Assembly (NCBI GenBank): GCA_013400975.1
Contig: WBMZ01000265.1
Span: forward strand, 27,134 to 91,133
Direction: 5' to 3'
DNA length: 64,000 bases
Source: Atrichornis clamosus
Taxonomy: Eukaryota > Chordata > Aves > Passeriformes > Menuridae
Positions within the stretch are counted from its first letter, which is position 1; every line of letters begins with the position of its first letter. The translations under genes and the position numbers were made by a program. Shown one piece after another: positions 14,092-28,647 of this stretch. Below the pieces are notes generated by a model. The model ran no database searches and was not told the origin of the DNA. It saw nothing but the letters and a program-made list of their open reading frames with translations.

Positions 14092-15400
14092 AATAGTTTT
14101 TATATTTTTTGATGAAAAATCAGTAGTGGAAATGGCTATTTGATAAAATGAGATTGCTCACTAATGAGATATCTGAGTTTTTATTAATGAGATTTGTAAA
14201 ATCAGGTTATTTTTATAAATAGCATTTCCTTTGTGCACTCCCCTCTTCTTCCCCCAGAAAACTTAAACAAAGGCTTCTTGTCACACTTGTCTCTCCTGAA
14301 TTTTGTATAATTTAATGTTTTGTGGATCCAAGGTAATTGTTTCCACTCTCTAAGATGTAGTAGTGCCACAAAACATGGATAATTCTCCACTTTGCCATTT
14401 ATTTCAGATATATTTCCATAAAAGTTAAGGGAGCTGTCAACTCATTTTTTGTCACCGTAGGTTTTAAGTTTATTTTTATTAACATAGTTTTTAATTATTC
14501 TTTTTTAATTTTTATTAGGTGTTTTGCTCAGCCTGTTTCCTGCTTCTGTGAGATCACTGCTGACACCAAGTGAGACCATTGGGGAAATAAGGTACTATTG
14601 GATATATTATCATTCTCCTGAAGACGATGTACTCTAAGTTTTCATTATTTTATACTTGGCAAATTAGGCGTAAGCAAGTTATTAGGGAGAAAAGAATGCA
14701 CGTAAAAAGAGAATGGTCATAGGGTGTAATTCCCATCCTTTCCAATTTTACCAATATTAGGCTTTATATAAATATAATATTTGCTACATTTTGAACTGTT
14801 AAACTATGGTTGCAAAAAATGTTATGCAGAAAACCACATAATGAACAGTAAAGCCAGCTAAGCAATTTGTTTTACACTTTTCATCATATTCTTATTATTC
14901 AGGTACAGTAAGAAGTCAAAAAGTTTCCTTTTAAAAAACACCTCATCTCTTTGCTTCTCTGCTGGGCCCCAGTGGTAACAATGGGAAGAAAAATTAAGTC
15001 ATATTCTCTAAACAATAAAGTATGAAGTGTTCTCTCATAAGCAGCAGAGTTTGTTTGAAGTCACATACTGTTGTACTTCACACATGTAAATGTGCTTAAC
15101 GCTTATTCAGTTTTGGAAGTGTCATTCCAGTTTCATACCAATAAAAGCATTCACTGGCCACTGGTGATTTTTAAAGTGAACACATTTCAGTTCAATTTGT
15201 TTTGTTCTCTTCTTACTGCAAAGTGAATGTCTCCATTTTGTTCTCTTTACTCCTGAGAAGGGCGTTAATGTGCTGCTTTGGCAACCGGTGTTGCTAGCGA
15301 AATACAATCTCTGTTTTCGCAGTGAAATTGCCAAAGTTATAAAAAATTGAGCAGGCATGACAGTCTGGGAATAGTTAAATAGGCCGTTTACTGGAATACT
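14092..15400. other. AT-rich noncoding stretch with a splice-site-like pair
   Basis: No gene is recognised. A pyrimidine-rich run ends in AG at 14517-14518, and a strong donor-like GTGAGA begins at 14570. Together they delimit a 51-base interval with open frames. This is weak evidence for a small exon because such pairs are common in AT-rich DNA. Confidence 0.35.
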
Positions 15401-15857
15401 TCATCATGGAGGCAAAAATAAAGTGGTTTTCCAAGACAGTCAGTGGTAGCCTTGCTGCCACTGCCTGTACTGCAGCAGGGCTGGGTGGCTGTGTTGGAAG
15501 TGGCTGTAGCTGGGGACCAGGGGCTGCATCCATGAGATGTATCCCTGCTTCAGTGCAGGCCTTGGGAGATCATCTCGCTCTGTGTTTGGGCATTTTAGGC
15601 ACTCTTTCAAATGTGTTGGATTCTGTCCTGCTGTTCCTTCGAGCCCTAAGCTGACAAGGGTCCTCCCCAGCACCTTCCCACCTCACGCAGCTCCACCACT
15701 GACCTTAACCAGGTTTTTTGCACATCTAAAGGGTGGCCCTGGCTTTCAGATCCTGGATCTAACTCTGACTATTCTTACTGCCTATAGTGAGAAGAGAAGG
15801 AAAATTTGAAATGTACTGGGAGATTTCATGGCCTTAAAGATTTGCATTGCAGCTTCC
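15401..15857. other. GC-richer patch of unknown origin
   Basis: Compared with its flanks this interval is clearly richer in G and C (roughly 15440-15720), and overlapping open frames of 77-90 codons occur on both strands. Open frames on both strands at once reflect base composition rather than coding. It ends immediately before an A-rich tail at 15858-15879, so an old retrotransposed copy is possible. I see no recognisable protein, no AATAAA just upstream of the tail and no CR1 similarity. Confidence 0.3.
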
Positions 15858-15879
15858 AAAAAAAAAAAAAAAGAAAAAA
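15858..15879 (+). repeat. A-rich tract
   Basis: A run of about fifteen A residues is followed by a single G and six more A. It could be a poly(A) tail of an old retrocopy on the plus strand or a simple A tract. Nothing upstream identifies a source gene. Confidence 0.7.
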
Positions 15880-18800
15880 TTGTGGGTGCAGCTTGTCATG
15901 CTCTTTCCAGAAAACGCTGAACAGAGCTTAAGATTGAATATCACCATGAATAAAAATCACATTAAAACATCACCTTCCCCACCCCGCTACTCCCACTATT
16001 TCCTTCATTCCTGCTTTGATTTTATTCTGTTTGGGATTTTTTTGGATTACAAATAGTTTTGGCTTTTTTCATTACCAAATTACAGAACAAAACTCTAATT
16101 AAACAGTTTGTACAGAAGGCAATTAAGAGACTAAATGTTTTTCTCTTGCTAGCTGGATAGTTATGTCTTGTCTGGCAAAACAGCAGTTGCAATGCGTGTT
16201 TGTGTGGGAGGTTAAATCTGGCGTCAGGGGTTTGCAATGACAGATGCAGTATATTCCTATGGCCGTGACAGAGCCATTAAGAGAAAGATTTTCCTGTAAA
16301 TCTCTCAGTAGGTTGGGAGATTCGTTTTAAACCTCCTCAAAATATCAGGTATTGGTATTTTATGTTAAAAGTGGCTGAAAGCTCCTCAGGAATACAGTAA
16401 CAATTAGTCCCAAACACTGTTTATTATGAAGGGATTAAAAGTGTTTAACTCACTCCCATATAACGCATATAGCTCCAGTCAGGACATTTTGGAGTCAAAT
16501 TGTACTGAATCATGAGGCCAAATACTCCAGCAGTGTAAGCTGCAGTAAGAACAGGGCTTGCTCAGACCCTAAGATCTTGTTGTGAGGCCTTCACGGTTTC
16601 ACAGAAGCTTTTTGGCTAAGATTGACCCTGATGTCTCTGAAGGGAAAAGTATCTTTTCTCACTCATGCACTTGTTCTTGTTTGTATGAAATATTCAGCAA
16701 GAAGGTTCACAGTTCTAAGTGGAGGGTTAAAAAGGGCAAGAAAGAAATTAACCCCTGTGAGTGCTTCTCATGTGAAAATAAAACATATTGCTGCTCTTAG
16801 GCATCTATATTGCAGCAAGTTCTGACCTGAATGAACTGTGTTGGCATTAAAATACATAAGAGCATCCAATGCTGTTCCAAACTGGGAATTGTAAATCTCC
16901 CTTTTTTATAGGCCCTTTTTACATGGAAATCTCTGTATGAGCAGTTGTGGAAGCTGAGCGTTCTTCCAAAGTTCCCAGATGTTAGTGAGGTAGCTGTTGT
17001 GGGGCTGGGTCCACATCAGCAAGCTGCTGTGCACAGTAAACTTTTCCTTGTCATCTTGTAGGGCAAATGCATTCCTAAACTTCCTGAAGAACGTGTGGGG
17101 AAAATGAAGAGACTGAACAAAATTCATAGTAACTAAGAAAACAGCTGTATAAACTGGCATCAAGAAAGTTGATAAATGTGTCTTCCTCTTATGTTTCTTT
17201 TTAGAGCTTCTGTACCTACACATATGCTGGAGTTAGATGAGGTCTATCACTTGAAACTGATATATATACATATATTTCCCTTCTCTTTAAGGTCCCTTTT
17301 TTTTCTGTTAAAGATCTTGCTCATAATCTTGAGAAAATGTGGTCCAGATAAAATCTTGTTGCCTTGAGCCAAATTGTCCAGTGTCCAGGAATGTGGCATT
17401 ATTGTAATTACTACTGCTGCTTAGGACTGGGAGACAAAGCTGAAAGTAGGGTAGAAAGCATACATCTAGGGCATGGAGAGTGCATCCTCTCATAGAGAAT
17501 TGAATTTTCTACCCTGAAACCTAATACTTAGCTGTTTGTCATGTTAAATTAATCCATGTTATACAAGGCTTGATCAAGACTTTTTGCTCCCTACAATGTC
17601 TAGGCAGAACTCTCCAAAATTCATTTGTCATTTAAAGTGAGAATAAGAACTTTTCAAGGCACTAAACAAGAAACCACACCATAACATTGTTCATATCACC
17701 TCCAGATGAGAAAAGGAATCAAGTAAAATACCTTTTACTCTTATTTGGGAAAATCTTGATATTTGTCATGTCAATGTGATGTTTTGGATGCACTGACAAT
17801 TTAAATTTCAGTGGTTTCATATATAGAAGGAAAGTATTATTTAAGATGGTGTAAATCATTGCCTTTTGAATAGAGTTGGGGTTTATTCCTCCTGGTTTGA
17901 CAGTAAATTAGGGACAATAGGGATATTTGCCTTCAAGTCACTCTGCAAAGTAGCATTTGTCTCAACAAGTTTGTCAGGCAGTGTCTATTGATTCATGATT
18001 TCAGACAAAGAATGGAAGCAACAACACAAGAAAACAAACATACATATTAGGTGCGTGGTAATTTTGCTGGTAATTGCTGAATAGACAAGGTAAAATAGAA
18101 AGCAAAATAAGAAATAAAATATTGACATACCCAAAGCTGAAGAGAGGAATTCAGAAAGCAAATAAGCATGTACTGTTCACATGTTAGTGTAATGGTATCC
18201 AACTCTGTAAGTAGTTAACATCTACAGTCATATGAGGAATAGATGCCACTGTAGTGCTTTTATTTGTTATTCCACTTGTTATTCTAATTTTTATTCCATT
18301 GTGCACTTAGGTTGTTTGTTAGGGAGCACAGATGAAAGGAAAATGAAGATGAGGTTTCCTCAGGAAGTGACTTTTTCTTTCTCTCTTGTGGAGGTGTCTG
18401 TCCATGTGTGTCCCACCCCTTCCCACATTTTGATAACGTACACAATGAAGTATTGCTATTTGTGGTTGAGGGAGAAAAAGATTAGAGAGTCAGAAACAGT
18501 GGAAACACTGAGAGTGTCCTGGCTGGAAGCTGTATTGTCCTTTTAAAAAGATTGTGAGAAGGGAAATCCTGACCTCGTTGAGGTCAATGACAAAATTGAA
18601 CTGACGTCATTAGGATAGCACCTTATAGTTGGAAGCAAAGAGTTGAGGGGTAGGGGGGAAAGAGACAATAAAGTCAGAGATCTTATGTGTCCAGAGGAAA
18701 TAAAAGACTGTAAGAGATAGGAATGACCTTCACAGGGCTGCTGCTTATTTCTTATGAGCTGATTAAGTAGGAAGTGTTTGAGCCACCACATTTTCTACAC

Positions 18801-21800
18801 TTTTTGGTTTGGAAATGTATAGTCAGGACATGTTATTGTTTTCTGTTAAGTGAGTAGTGCGTAAAAAAATATACAATAGCCAATCAGCTGATAAAACAAG
18901 GGAAAGAAATTAAACTCTTTTAGTTCACTGTTAGTTTTTTTGACCTTGTCAGAAGACAGTGGTAAAATTAAGCATGGCAACTATAATTGTAAGACATATT
19001 TTCTTCAGCCTTGATCAAATTGATCTTCCTCAAAAAAGCAAAAGAAGGTTGATTTACCAAGATTTGATAAAGATGTGAAGCAAGTGACATTAATTACATT
19101 CAGTCTTTAACTTGCCCATACCTTCAGGAATCAGATCTTCCTGGGTGAGTGACAGATTTGTTAGCTTAAAATGACATGGTACCAAGACAGAATTTCTGTT
19201 TTTTCAAAATTTCTGGAGATTGCCTATTTGCAACATCCCAAAATATCTAAAAGTAAACATAAATGATTCAGGGAGCTCCTCACCTTACTTTCTCATGATT
19301 GTCAGGTACAGATTATGAAAGTGAGCTGATTTAGGGATATTTTGTCTTGGGAATTGCTTGTTCCCGTTAATTTTCTTGATGCTCTTATAAATGACGAGAA
19401 GGACATTGAGAACGGTTACTGAAAACTCAGTTATATTTCTTTTGTCTTATACCAAATGGGAAGAATCTGCTTAAGTTTTGTGCAGACTGTTTCTTCTGGT
19501 TAGTCAAAGTGTGTGGCTTTCTTTTGCTGTAAGTTTATCAGCATTTCTAGATCATGCCACCATGTCATGTTGTTGACTATGCCCTCTTGAGCTTTTGCTT
19601 GAGTTAAAGTACATTTTAATCTCCTCTCTAGTTTTGGTTTGCACTTCATTCTTTGATTGCAATTAAGTCCTCATTAAATTATTTTTGTTCACAGTTCAAG
19701 ACACTGCCCTTTCCGGTCCAAAGGGGTGTGTGTACGGCTTCTGCAGTGCGTGATACACAATCAAACAAGAAATTATATACCACTTATTTACTGCAATAAA
19801 AGCCAATATACAGTGACATCGTTACTTTGTCAGTTAAAAAGTTACAACTTTGCATTTTCTTAAGAAAAAGCAAAAATATTTCAGAAGTCATGGCATATAG
19901 TAGCATTTACTGTTTATCTTGGGTAGTGAGTTACAAATAAGTAGCTTGTGAACCTATAGTTAGAAGTTTTACTTTCTGTTTTTTATTAAATCCTATGCTA
20001 TTTGCTCCTGATTTAGGGCCCAGGAAAAACTATTATAACTTGCATGCACCAACCTGCTGAGTTACTAAGCCATTTTACCTTTGCTCCTCTAAACAATAGG
20101 CTGTAAAGCACAAAAAAGTGATTTAAGGAATTTCTGCACTAAGTTGTCACTTTGAACTCTTATAACCACAGAAAAATATACCATATCTCAAATTAAAAAA
20201 AAAAAAACCCACATAATTTTCTTTCTGGGTAGATCTTCCATCATAAAAAGATAGGTTCAGAAAGGTATAAATTTTTACATGGCATTTTCTCTAAGAATGA
20301 TCCATAAAAATGCTTAAGAAGTTTCTTGAAACTGGCACAAAATTTTGCTTCAGTCACTTAAGTAAGATTACAGCAAGTCAAACACTCTGGATGTTTCAGA
20401 AAAATGTGCCGATTGGTGAACCTGTCAAGAAAGGATTTACCTAAATGCTATTCTCTCAAGAGGATAGTAGTAAATGACCCCTTTGTAGGATGGGTGTTTC
20501 AAAAAAAGAGTTATGACACTACATATGTAATGATAATGAACTGTTAGAAAACTTCATGCTCGCTATGAAGTTTGGATAAACAGTTAAACCTGAAGTTAGC
20601 TGTTCATGTCATGTTACCTATTTTAGACAGGAGTATAGAGGAAGAGTTTATGTTTGGTTTGTAACTGTTTCTGTAAAATGTATGTTGCTGTATCTGTATT
20701 ACGACTTCAGAACCATTTTCCTCCTCTTCTTGTGCTGTATGGGAATTCACATGAGGTGGAAGAATGGCTGTGAGCTACCCTATGGGTGCACCCAAATCTG
20801 TGGATCTGAGTTCTGACCCTGTCTCTTGGGTCAGGCCACATTGTCATTTTCTTGTTGAACGTATAGACATACGGCTCTCTAAATGTATAAACACATATTT
20901 GTGGAACAGAAAAACCTAATTAAAAAAAAAATTGATATCTTAAAGATTCTGGGGGAACAGAATGGGCGATATTCAAAAAGTGGATGTGAACTAAGCACCA
21001 GTGACGCTCTTAGACAAACGCCTTTTTAGAAGATCAACAAGTGAGATGTAAAAGTATAAAAAGAAAGTACAGGAGATAATTTTCTGTTATTGCTGTGGAA
21101 TGAACGGCAGGATTTCTCCTAGAAACCTGTCATTCTCCAAGTATATTTTAAAAACCCCTGGAAGTTTTTCATTCTTTTATTTAATGTTCTATTTATTCTT
21201 GTCATATTAATTTATAAAATAAAAGGGAAACCTATTTATGCCATTATTTCACTTCCAGATGTATTTATATACTTTCTGTTCTAGGACTTCTGTTCTTGAA
21301 CTGTAAAGAGTAGAATAATGAGTAGCAATGGTTCTTTAATGTCTCTTTACACTTTGGGGACCAGTTTTAATGGGAGAACATACTATTAGAGGCAGACAAG
21401 AAACAGTCTCCTTCCATTGGGGAGGGGTTTGCAAATTTAGCCTCTAGACCCACTGTGAGTGAGTGCAAATCTCTACTACTCGATCATATTGAGACCAGGT
21501 GTGAGTCTGATCCTTCCTCTCTTGTGGGTCATACAAGTTTCTCTTCACTGTTTGAACTTGTGCCATGGTTGTCATCAAACTATTACTCCTCATTATTTAA
21601 GAGACCAGTCACTAAACACACGGAAAACGTCAGATTTGTAGCTTGCCAGGCAATGCAGCTAAGTGGTAGCACAGCAGCCACATAGCACTAGCAAAATTTA
21701 TGTGGCTGTTCGCGGAGATAACAATAAATAGCAACCTCTTTGTAGTGGCATGTGCTCTACTTGATGTGGAGTTTCTGGTTTCCTCTTTAAAGACAACAGC

Positions 21801-24800
21801 ACGGCCTTCAGGTACTTCAGAAGGAGTTGTTAGGCATGGGGGATGGTTTAGAGATGTCTGTATAATAGAAACAAAGTCATTGACAAAACATACATTTATT
21901 TTTTTTAGATGCAGGTGAAATAATGAGCCTCTCTGACCATGTGTTTTTCTCCGGAATGCTGCAGAAGCATTTTATCAAAACATTAGGGGGAAATTTTTGC
22001 ATAATATTGGGATTTTTGTGCTGTGCTAGAGGAAAGTACCAAAACTTTCCTTTTTCATCCCTCTTCAAGACCTTGGTCAGGATTTAACATTTGTAGTTTT
22101 GCTAGAACTTTCTTTATTAGACCTTCTGTATAAAAATTTACCAGTGTTAGATGAACAGAGCCTACAGCTAGGAGGAATCGTTATGCTTATGCACTGTAAC
22201 ATATCATAGGTACACTGGGACTAGGTAAAGACAGTGTTTAGGTCCCAGATAGACACCGTTTCATGATGAATTTCAACGTGCCCAATTTCACCGAAATGAG
22301 AACTTTAGAACAAAAGAACAATACAATTTAAATACAAGGCAGAAATCAACACAGTGCATCATGCAGTGTATAAATAAACCCTCACAGTTTTTCAATATTA
22401 TCTTCCTTCTCCCTAGCTTTCCCCCATAGATATCTAAAGCTGATAAAGGCAAGAAACACATGAACAATATTCTCTGTATTCCTATGTGGAACAGGCTGTT
22501 CCATAAATGACAGTGTTTTTCCACTTTGCAAGAATACTTTGTAAAAAACAGTGGCCTGTGTCTTTCTGAACAGCCTATAGATTAAAAAAAAAAAAGAGGA
22601 TATGTACCTTACATTGAAAGAAAAACCTCTTATATCATAAGAACAAATCTTTGGTTTCTTTAGTACATCTATTATAAGCTTTTGATATTTTTGCTTCATG
22701 TTTTAAACTGTTTTTCTGACTTTCAAAACATTTTCTTACTAAAATTCATTAATGTCGTTAAACTCTTGCTGCTTTTGAACAATAAGTTCTTGCCATTCTG
22801 CTGAAGGCAAAACTTAGAGTAGAGTTTTTCTGCTAAGTTTGGGAGGTTATTCCTTGTTAACTCTCATCAAAAAATGTTATTAATGTCATGAAGTAACTTT
22901 ATGTTTGTGATGAGGAGTTTGCTATTGCTAATCTTCCTCCCTCTGGGTTTTTGTTCTGCTTAGAAATGACAGTAGATAGATTTTTCTATCAAAAGTACTT
23001 ATCAATCCTTTGTTCTTCATAACAAGTAATTTCATGGACTTGTATTTAATTTATATTTGAAAACAACCACCACAATGGCTCACAACTTCTGAGGTCTGAA
23101 AACACTTATTCCTTTTGGAATTGTTTACAGTTGTATCTCACACCTATTAAAAAATCACAGTAGTTGTATTGAATGGAAATACCTTGTCAGCTCAGAGAGT
23201 CTATCAGCTAAAGAGATTTAGTTAACTTTTTTTTTTTTAGCACAGAGTTTTCCTTTAGATTCTTAAACACCACCAAGTATTTACGAAGGACACCTATTGC
23301 TTTCTTTCTATCAGTCACTTGGGAGCAGTCAGGACATTGAATGGAACAGGCTGGAACAAGTTAAGGTGCAGGTTTGTGTTTGAAGGTCAGGTTCAACCAA
23401 CACTGTGAAATTCAGTCCACAGTAGCATGTCTTCTGGTCCTGAAAAAGGTTTTACTGTCTTTTTCTTGTGGTACCTGTTTTAGAAAACTGAAAATAACAA
23501 TTTGAGATTTTTGCTACAGAGAAGGGCAACATTTTGCTACTTGGGCATTAATTTCTTAGACATAGGCTAAGAACAATAAGGAAAAAATATTAAGCTTCTC
23601 TTTGTTTTTGATTCTCATAGAAAACAAACCTACAGGGACTGAACCTGGTATCTGTGAATGTCATGCATTTATTACCTGGTTCTCTTTTGCAGTGTTTTCT
23701 TGAGGATTCAGAATCCTAAAGTAGGAAAGCTGAGGTTGTATATTATGTCAGCAACCAATAACTGATAGCACCAGGCATACCAGATGTGGCCCTTACTTCA
23801 GAGTCTCTCACCACAGTCAAGCCTGTTTCAAAATTCCCGTTCCTTTTGAAAGGGCATTAGTTTTTGTTATCTCCTATGATAATTATCTTTCAAGTATACT
23901 GAGACAGAAAGCCTTCAAGTGAGACAAGAACTGTGAGAAGCAGGTAAATTCCAGATAGCACCTGGATCTCATTTACATAAGAAATAAAATATTGTGAAGA
24001 GACAGATTGAAAAAGTAGTATGTCACATAGTCAGAGACTCAAGTGCTGGAAGCTTTTGTCCTCCATATATGTCCTGATGTTTTGAGCTAACTTTATCTCT
24101 GTCCAGTGCTAATTTATTATGATACTGCATTCAGATTTTGTGGAGCAGACTTGTTCCTCAGCAGGTTTTATCTGTTCGAAAGATTCAGTAGAATTGTTTC
24201 AGAATCTATGGAAAAAAGTATGGGTTTTGGCCTCAGCCATGACAGGCACAGCATGTTCTGCACTTCCAGTAGACTCAGCACCTTCCACTATAAAGCTTTT
24301 TAAGGATATGCCTGTGTATCTTGACATAACTTCTTCCTAAATGTGACTATCCAGTGGTACATTGGATATCACAGCTGACAGCCAGACAGTGTGCTTTGAC
24401 CACAGGGACTAAATACTGGCCAATTGAAAATTTCAGCTTTAAAACTACATGATTTCTAATGCTTCAGGTAAAAGATAATTTCAGTAACATTTAGAGTGAG
24501 AGCTCCCTGCTATTCCATAGTTAGACTGCACCTTATTTTGCAGAACAGGCCATATGGACCAAAAAAAAAAATCAATCCAGATTCATCATCCAGCTTTTTT
24601 CCTTAAAGAAGGTTACATTTTACCATTTCTGCATATCACATCAAGTAATTGAATTTATTACTTGTAATCAAAGCAATTTAATTGTGCTTGAATAAATAGA
24701 GGAAGAATAATTCTTATGTTCTTCTTCTTGGATTTACAATTTCAAAATCATGGCAATATTTTCCTAACAAAAACACTAAATAATCCTCAAGTTGTCCTAT

Positions 24801-27800
24801 AAAAAAGGAATATTTAATTATTTCCTTATATCTTTCCTTTTTAGAATAAACCCTTGAAAAAAGTTAAGATTTGTAAAATGTGAAGTGTCTGTAGCTGCGA
24901 GTTGGTAACTAATATTTGCATTCTCTCTATGCAGTCCTAACCTTCATGTTGTTTAGTGGATCAATATAAGTAATGTGCATCAAATAGCTTTCTGGACTGT
25001 ATTTGCTTTAATAACAACTTATACTAACTGTCACTGGAGAAATTAAAAAAAAGTCATGATGATCTATTCGCTGATCCGTTAATAACACTAAAGTCTTTAA
25101 AATGTTTCTGTGTACTTGGAATTCACATGTAGAGCTCCAAGGAGCATTTGCTTAGAGCCATTCATGCTCCTTCTCTGCAGAGTGCTCACACCAACTGCTT
25201 GAGACAAACTTTTGCTTGTCTTGAAGCTGTCTCTGTTCCCAAATAAATATTTATACTGGCAGTTACCCCATTTGTTTACCACCCATTCACAGATTGGACT
25301 GCATTTGAAGAATTAATTGCCTTACATAAAGATGCTGTTTATTCTTTGACAGAAGGTTTCTGCATTTCCCCTCTAGATGGCATTTCTAAAAACAATTCCA
25401 GATGGAAACATGCAAGATATTTCTGCATTCCCCAACAGCTTTAAAAATAGATGCCTCTTCATGTTTCACACTGATCTCTAGGTGCACCTCTGAGTTGACC
25501 TGAGCTATAAACACGTTATAAATAAAGTATGCTGAAATAGTAGATAATCTTTTTTCCCTGTTTCTTACCAGTTTGCTTTCTTTTCTTTTTTTCCCCTTTT
25601 TTTTCCTCAGAGACATTAAAATAATGCTGATGTAAAATTAGAGGATTTGTAGATAAGAATATCTTACAGGGCTTCCTAGTGTTATGGGGTTTTTTTCTCA
25701 TGTTTACAAAAAAAGTTGTTATCAGAAGATATTCTTTAATCAATCCGCAGTTGACAAACTGCAAATCTCAGTGTAAAGTACCTGAAGATTTGACTCTGTG
25801 GCTTGAGGTTAAACATCCTCTTAGATACAGAAGCACAACTTATTCAAACCTGCCAAATCTGGAGCATGGAAATGAAAGCTTTCCTGTGGTGTAGAATAAT
25901 AGAGAACCACTGCAGCCATGACTGTAGCCTGCAGGCTGCAGAAGATGAGGAATCCTGCTCCTGTTCCTCTCCCATGTACTCTGTACTACTAGATACCAAA
26001 CATGAGAAGTCAGACCTCTGCAGCTTATCTCGTGGTTAGGTTGAGCAAAACCATTTTGACACATTTCCCACCTGGATTTTAAACAGGTTGTAAAATCTCT
26101 GGTGTTCTCAAGCAAAGCAATCATTTGTTATAACACCATCACTTGTTAATGATTTCCTTAAATTTCCTGTTAAAAATACAGTAATCTGAGAGTCAGCATT
26201 GGTATCTCTGCTCATAGCTTGTGCCCATAAGGAATTTTTTAAGATGGGTATCCTATCAAGGTGAAACCATCAACCCTGACTTTTTTGTTCTTTATATCCT
26301 AGATAAACTTTGATGTTTTTCCTAAATAGTTGCTCAACAGAAGTGACTGTTACTTATCAAAATGTTTCATGTCTCTTAAATACCACAGTAGTGTTCTAGA
26401 GAGCTTTTCATGGACAGTGTCATAAAATGTGGAGTATTTTCTCAGTGAAAGATAACAGTCCAAATTGCAATATTGCCCAATAAGGCTGTAAGCTGCTGGC
26501 AGTGTTCAACTTCTCTAATGGACTACGGGAAATCTGAAAGGGCATAGGCTATAACATAAACCAAAATCATCCTTTAGCAGCCATGTAGTTAATGCAATTA
26601 GAGACATGTGAATGCTTCTCAACTGGCCCAAGATGAGAAAAACAGAATTAAAACTCATAGTGTGGTCTTCAGACAACTTTCAGTTATGACATTTTATGAA
26701 AAAGTGATTTAAAATACAACCTGTATCTTTCAAAAAAACTGAATGAACGAGAAGCAGATAAATGGCGCATAAGAAGAACATGAGTGTGCTTGGATTGCTT
26801 TTATGGTAATAATATTGCAGTCATGAAAGTCTTCTCTTTTGACCTATTTGAGGCTGAAAGACCCTTAACAGTCAAGTTGAGGAAACCAGGGCAGGACTCA
26901 TTCTTCCAGTAAAGCTTTTCAGTGCCAGGGAGCTTTTGCTGCATGGCAGCAGACAGTGACATAGGCAGACTTAAGCTATCTCCATTTAATTATTACCTGT
27001 AGAGTCTGCTGGGAGTAGGAGGGATCAGGGATCTACATGTCAGACCTGGTCCATTTCTGAGATAAAGGAAACATGCATTTCCTAGGAAGCAATAGCAACA
27101 AATAATTGCTTTATAAAGTACTAAGAGGAGAAAGACGGATATTATTGGATATTTGTATGAGATTTGCCTTTTTGGGTGTCTTTGGATTCACCAGCAGGAG
27201 AAGAAAACTTATCGGAAAACAGACAGGGTCAGCTTTCAGTTATGAATAATTCTGTTACTCCTCTGTGAGAGCTGCTTTGTCCTTAGTAAACAGCCAGTAG
27301 TTTTTGACGCGGTCCTGTGAGTTTTTATCCTAATTACTTTCTAGACATTGCTAAGTAATTTAATTATATTCTCTAAATCTCTTCCTAAAATAAAATATGT
27401 AGTAAAATTACTAAATAACATAGGAAGGATGTGGTTGGTTTTGATTTTGCTTTGGTTTTGCTAGGTTTTGGAGTGTGAGGGGCTGAAGGGGGGTGGGGTG
27501 TCCAGAAAGAATTCCTGCTGTCTTAATTATTTACAAAATTTAGTGAAAGCTTTCCAATTGAGTCCTGATCACTTTTCACTTTTATATATATTTTTATTTG
27601 CAAATGAAACATTTTAGCACTGCAGAGATGGTATAATTTTGTCTATGGAAGTTTAATTCTCTTTCGAACAGTTTCTTCATTTTGAGTATGAAGTGGTTTT
27701 CACAAAACTAGGAAGTTTTCACAGTCCCAGACATCACTGAGATTTAAGAGGTGATGTTAATTTTGTAAATATCTACTGCTTTATGTGTACCTTGTCTTGC

Positions 27801-28647
27801 CCCATGCCCTGCCATGAAAGAAAGATACATGTAGTGTTACTTCCAAAGGAAGACATAATTTTCCCTTATCTTTCTAAGCCTGTAAAAGTAATCCCCGAGA
27901 TATTTTAAAGAAGATTATAGTACAACCCGCTACAGACTTCAAATGCAGTTAACAAATGGCATTCTATCTGTTACAGTGGAATTGGCTGTATGTGCTATAT
28001 CATTTGAGCTTCATGCAAGTGGGTCACTTTCATGGACAGAGTAGGTGATAATCACTAGCTTCATGAATATACTCAGATCATTGGAATAAATTGCTAAACG
28101 AGTAGGAGAAAGAAGCAAAATAACACCTGGTGTTTTTTCACTATCGTAAATATTAGGGATTAAGAGGTAAAAAAGAATACATTGTACCCAGATTTCCTTT
28201 GTATCCTCAATATTTTTTGGAAAAGCTAAACGTGATGTAAATTTTTTGTTTGTTTTTCAGTACTCAAAACAGATAATGGGGAGGATAATAAGTTCTGTTA
28301 GTCCATTGTCACCCACTGCTAGTGATGGTGATTTTAAAAAGGATTTTAATTAGATATTCACTTTAAGGCATAAAGAACAGAGGTCAATGAGTAGCACCCA
28401 TTAAAAACACTTTTTTGAGTAAGTTACTACTTAGTATCCAGGAAGTTTCATTTAAGAATTTCAGAGTTGCTCAAGGGACTCAACCCACAGCCTGAGCAAT
28501 AACCTGCCAGGAATGATAGAATAGATTTTGAGATCATAAATAAACAAAACTAAAAGAAAGGAAATCTAAAATGATGGAATGAACTGGATCTGTAACAGTC
28601 ACAGATTTCTTAGACAGTTCTAAAAAGGCTTTAAGGTCTGATTTGGG
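15880..28647. other. Long unique AT-rich noncoding stretch
   Basis: About 12.8 kb without a recognisable gene, RNA gene or transposon. Open frames reach about 105 codons (16906-17223 and 22382-22699 minus, 18232-18546 plus) but lack recognisable domains. Homopolymer tracts lie at 20195-20207 (A), 22584-22595 (A) and 23227-23238 (T). A pyrimidine-rich tract at about 25548-25608 ends in CAG at 25608-25610 and resembles a plus-strand splice acceptor. A G-rich patch with runs of four, six and four G lies at 27479-27498; it has one G run too few for a classical G-quadruplex. Confidence 0.5.

Noticed and set aside
27479..27498. Possible G-quadruplex
   Set aside because: Only three separate G runs are present; the six-G run cannot be split without a loop base.
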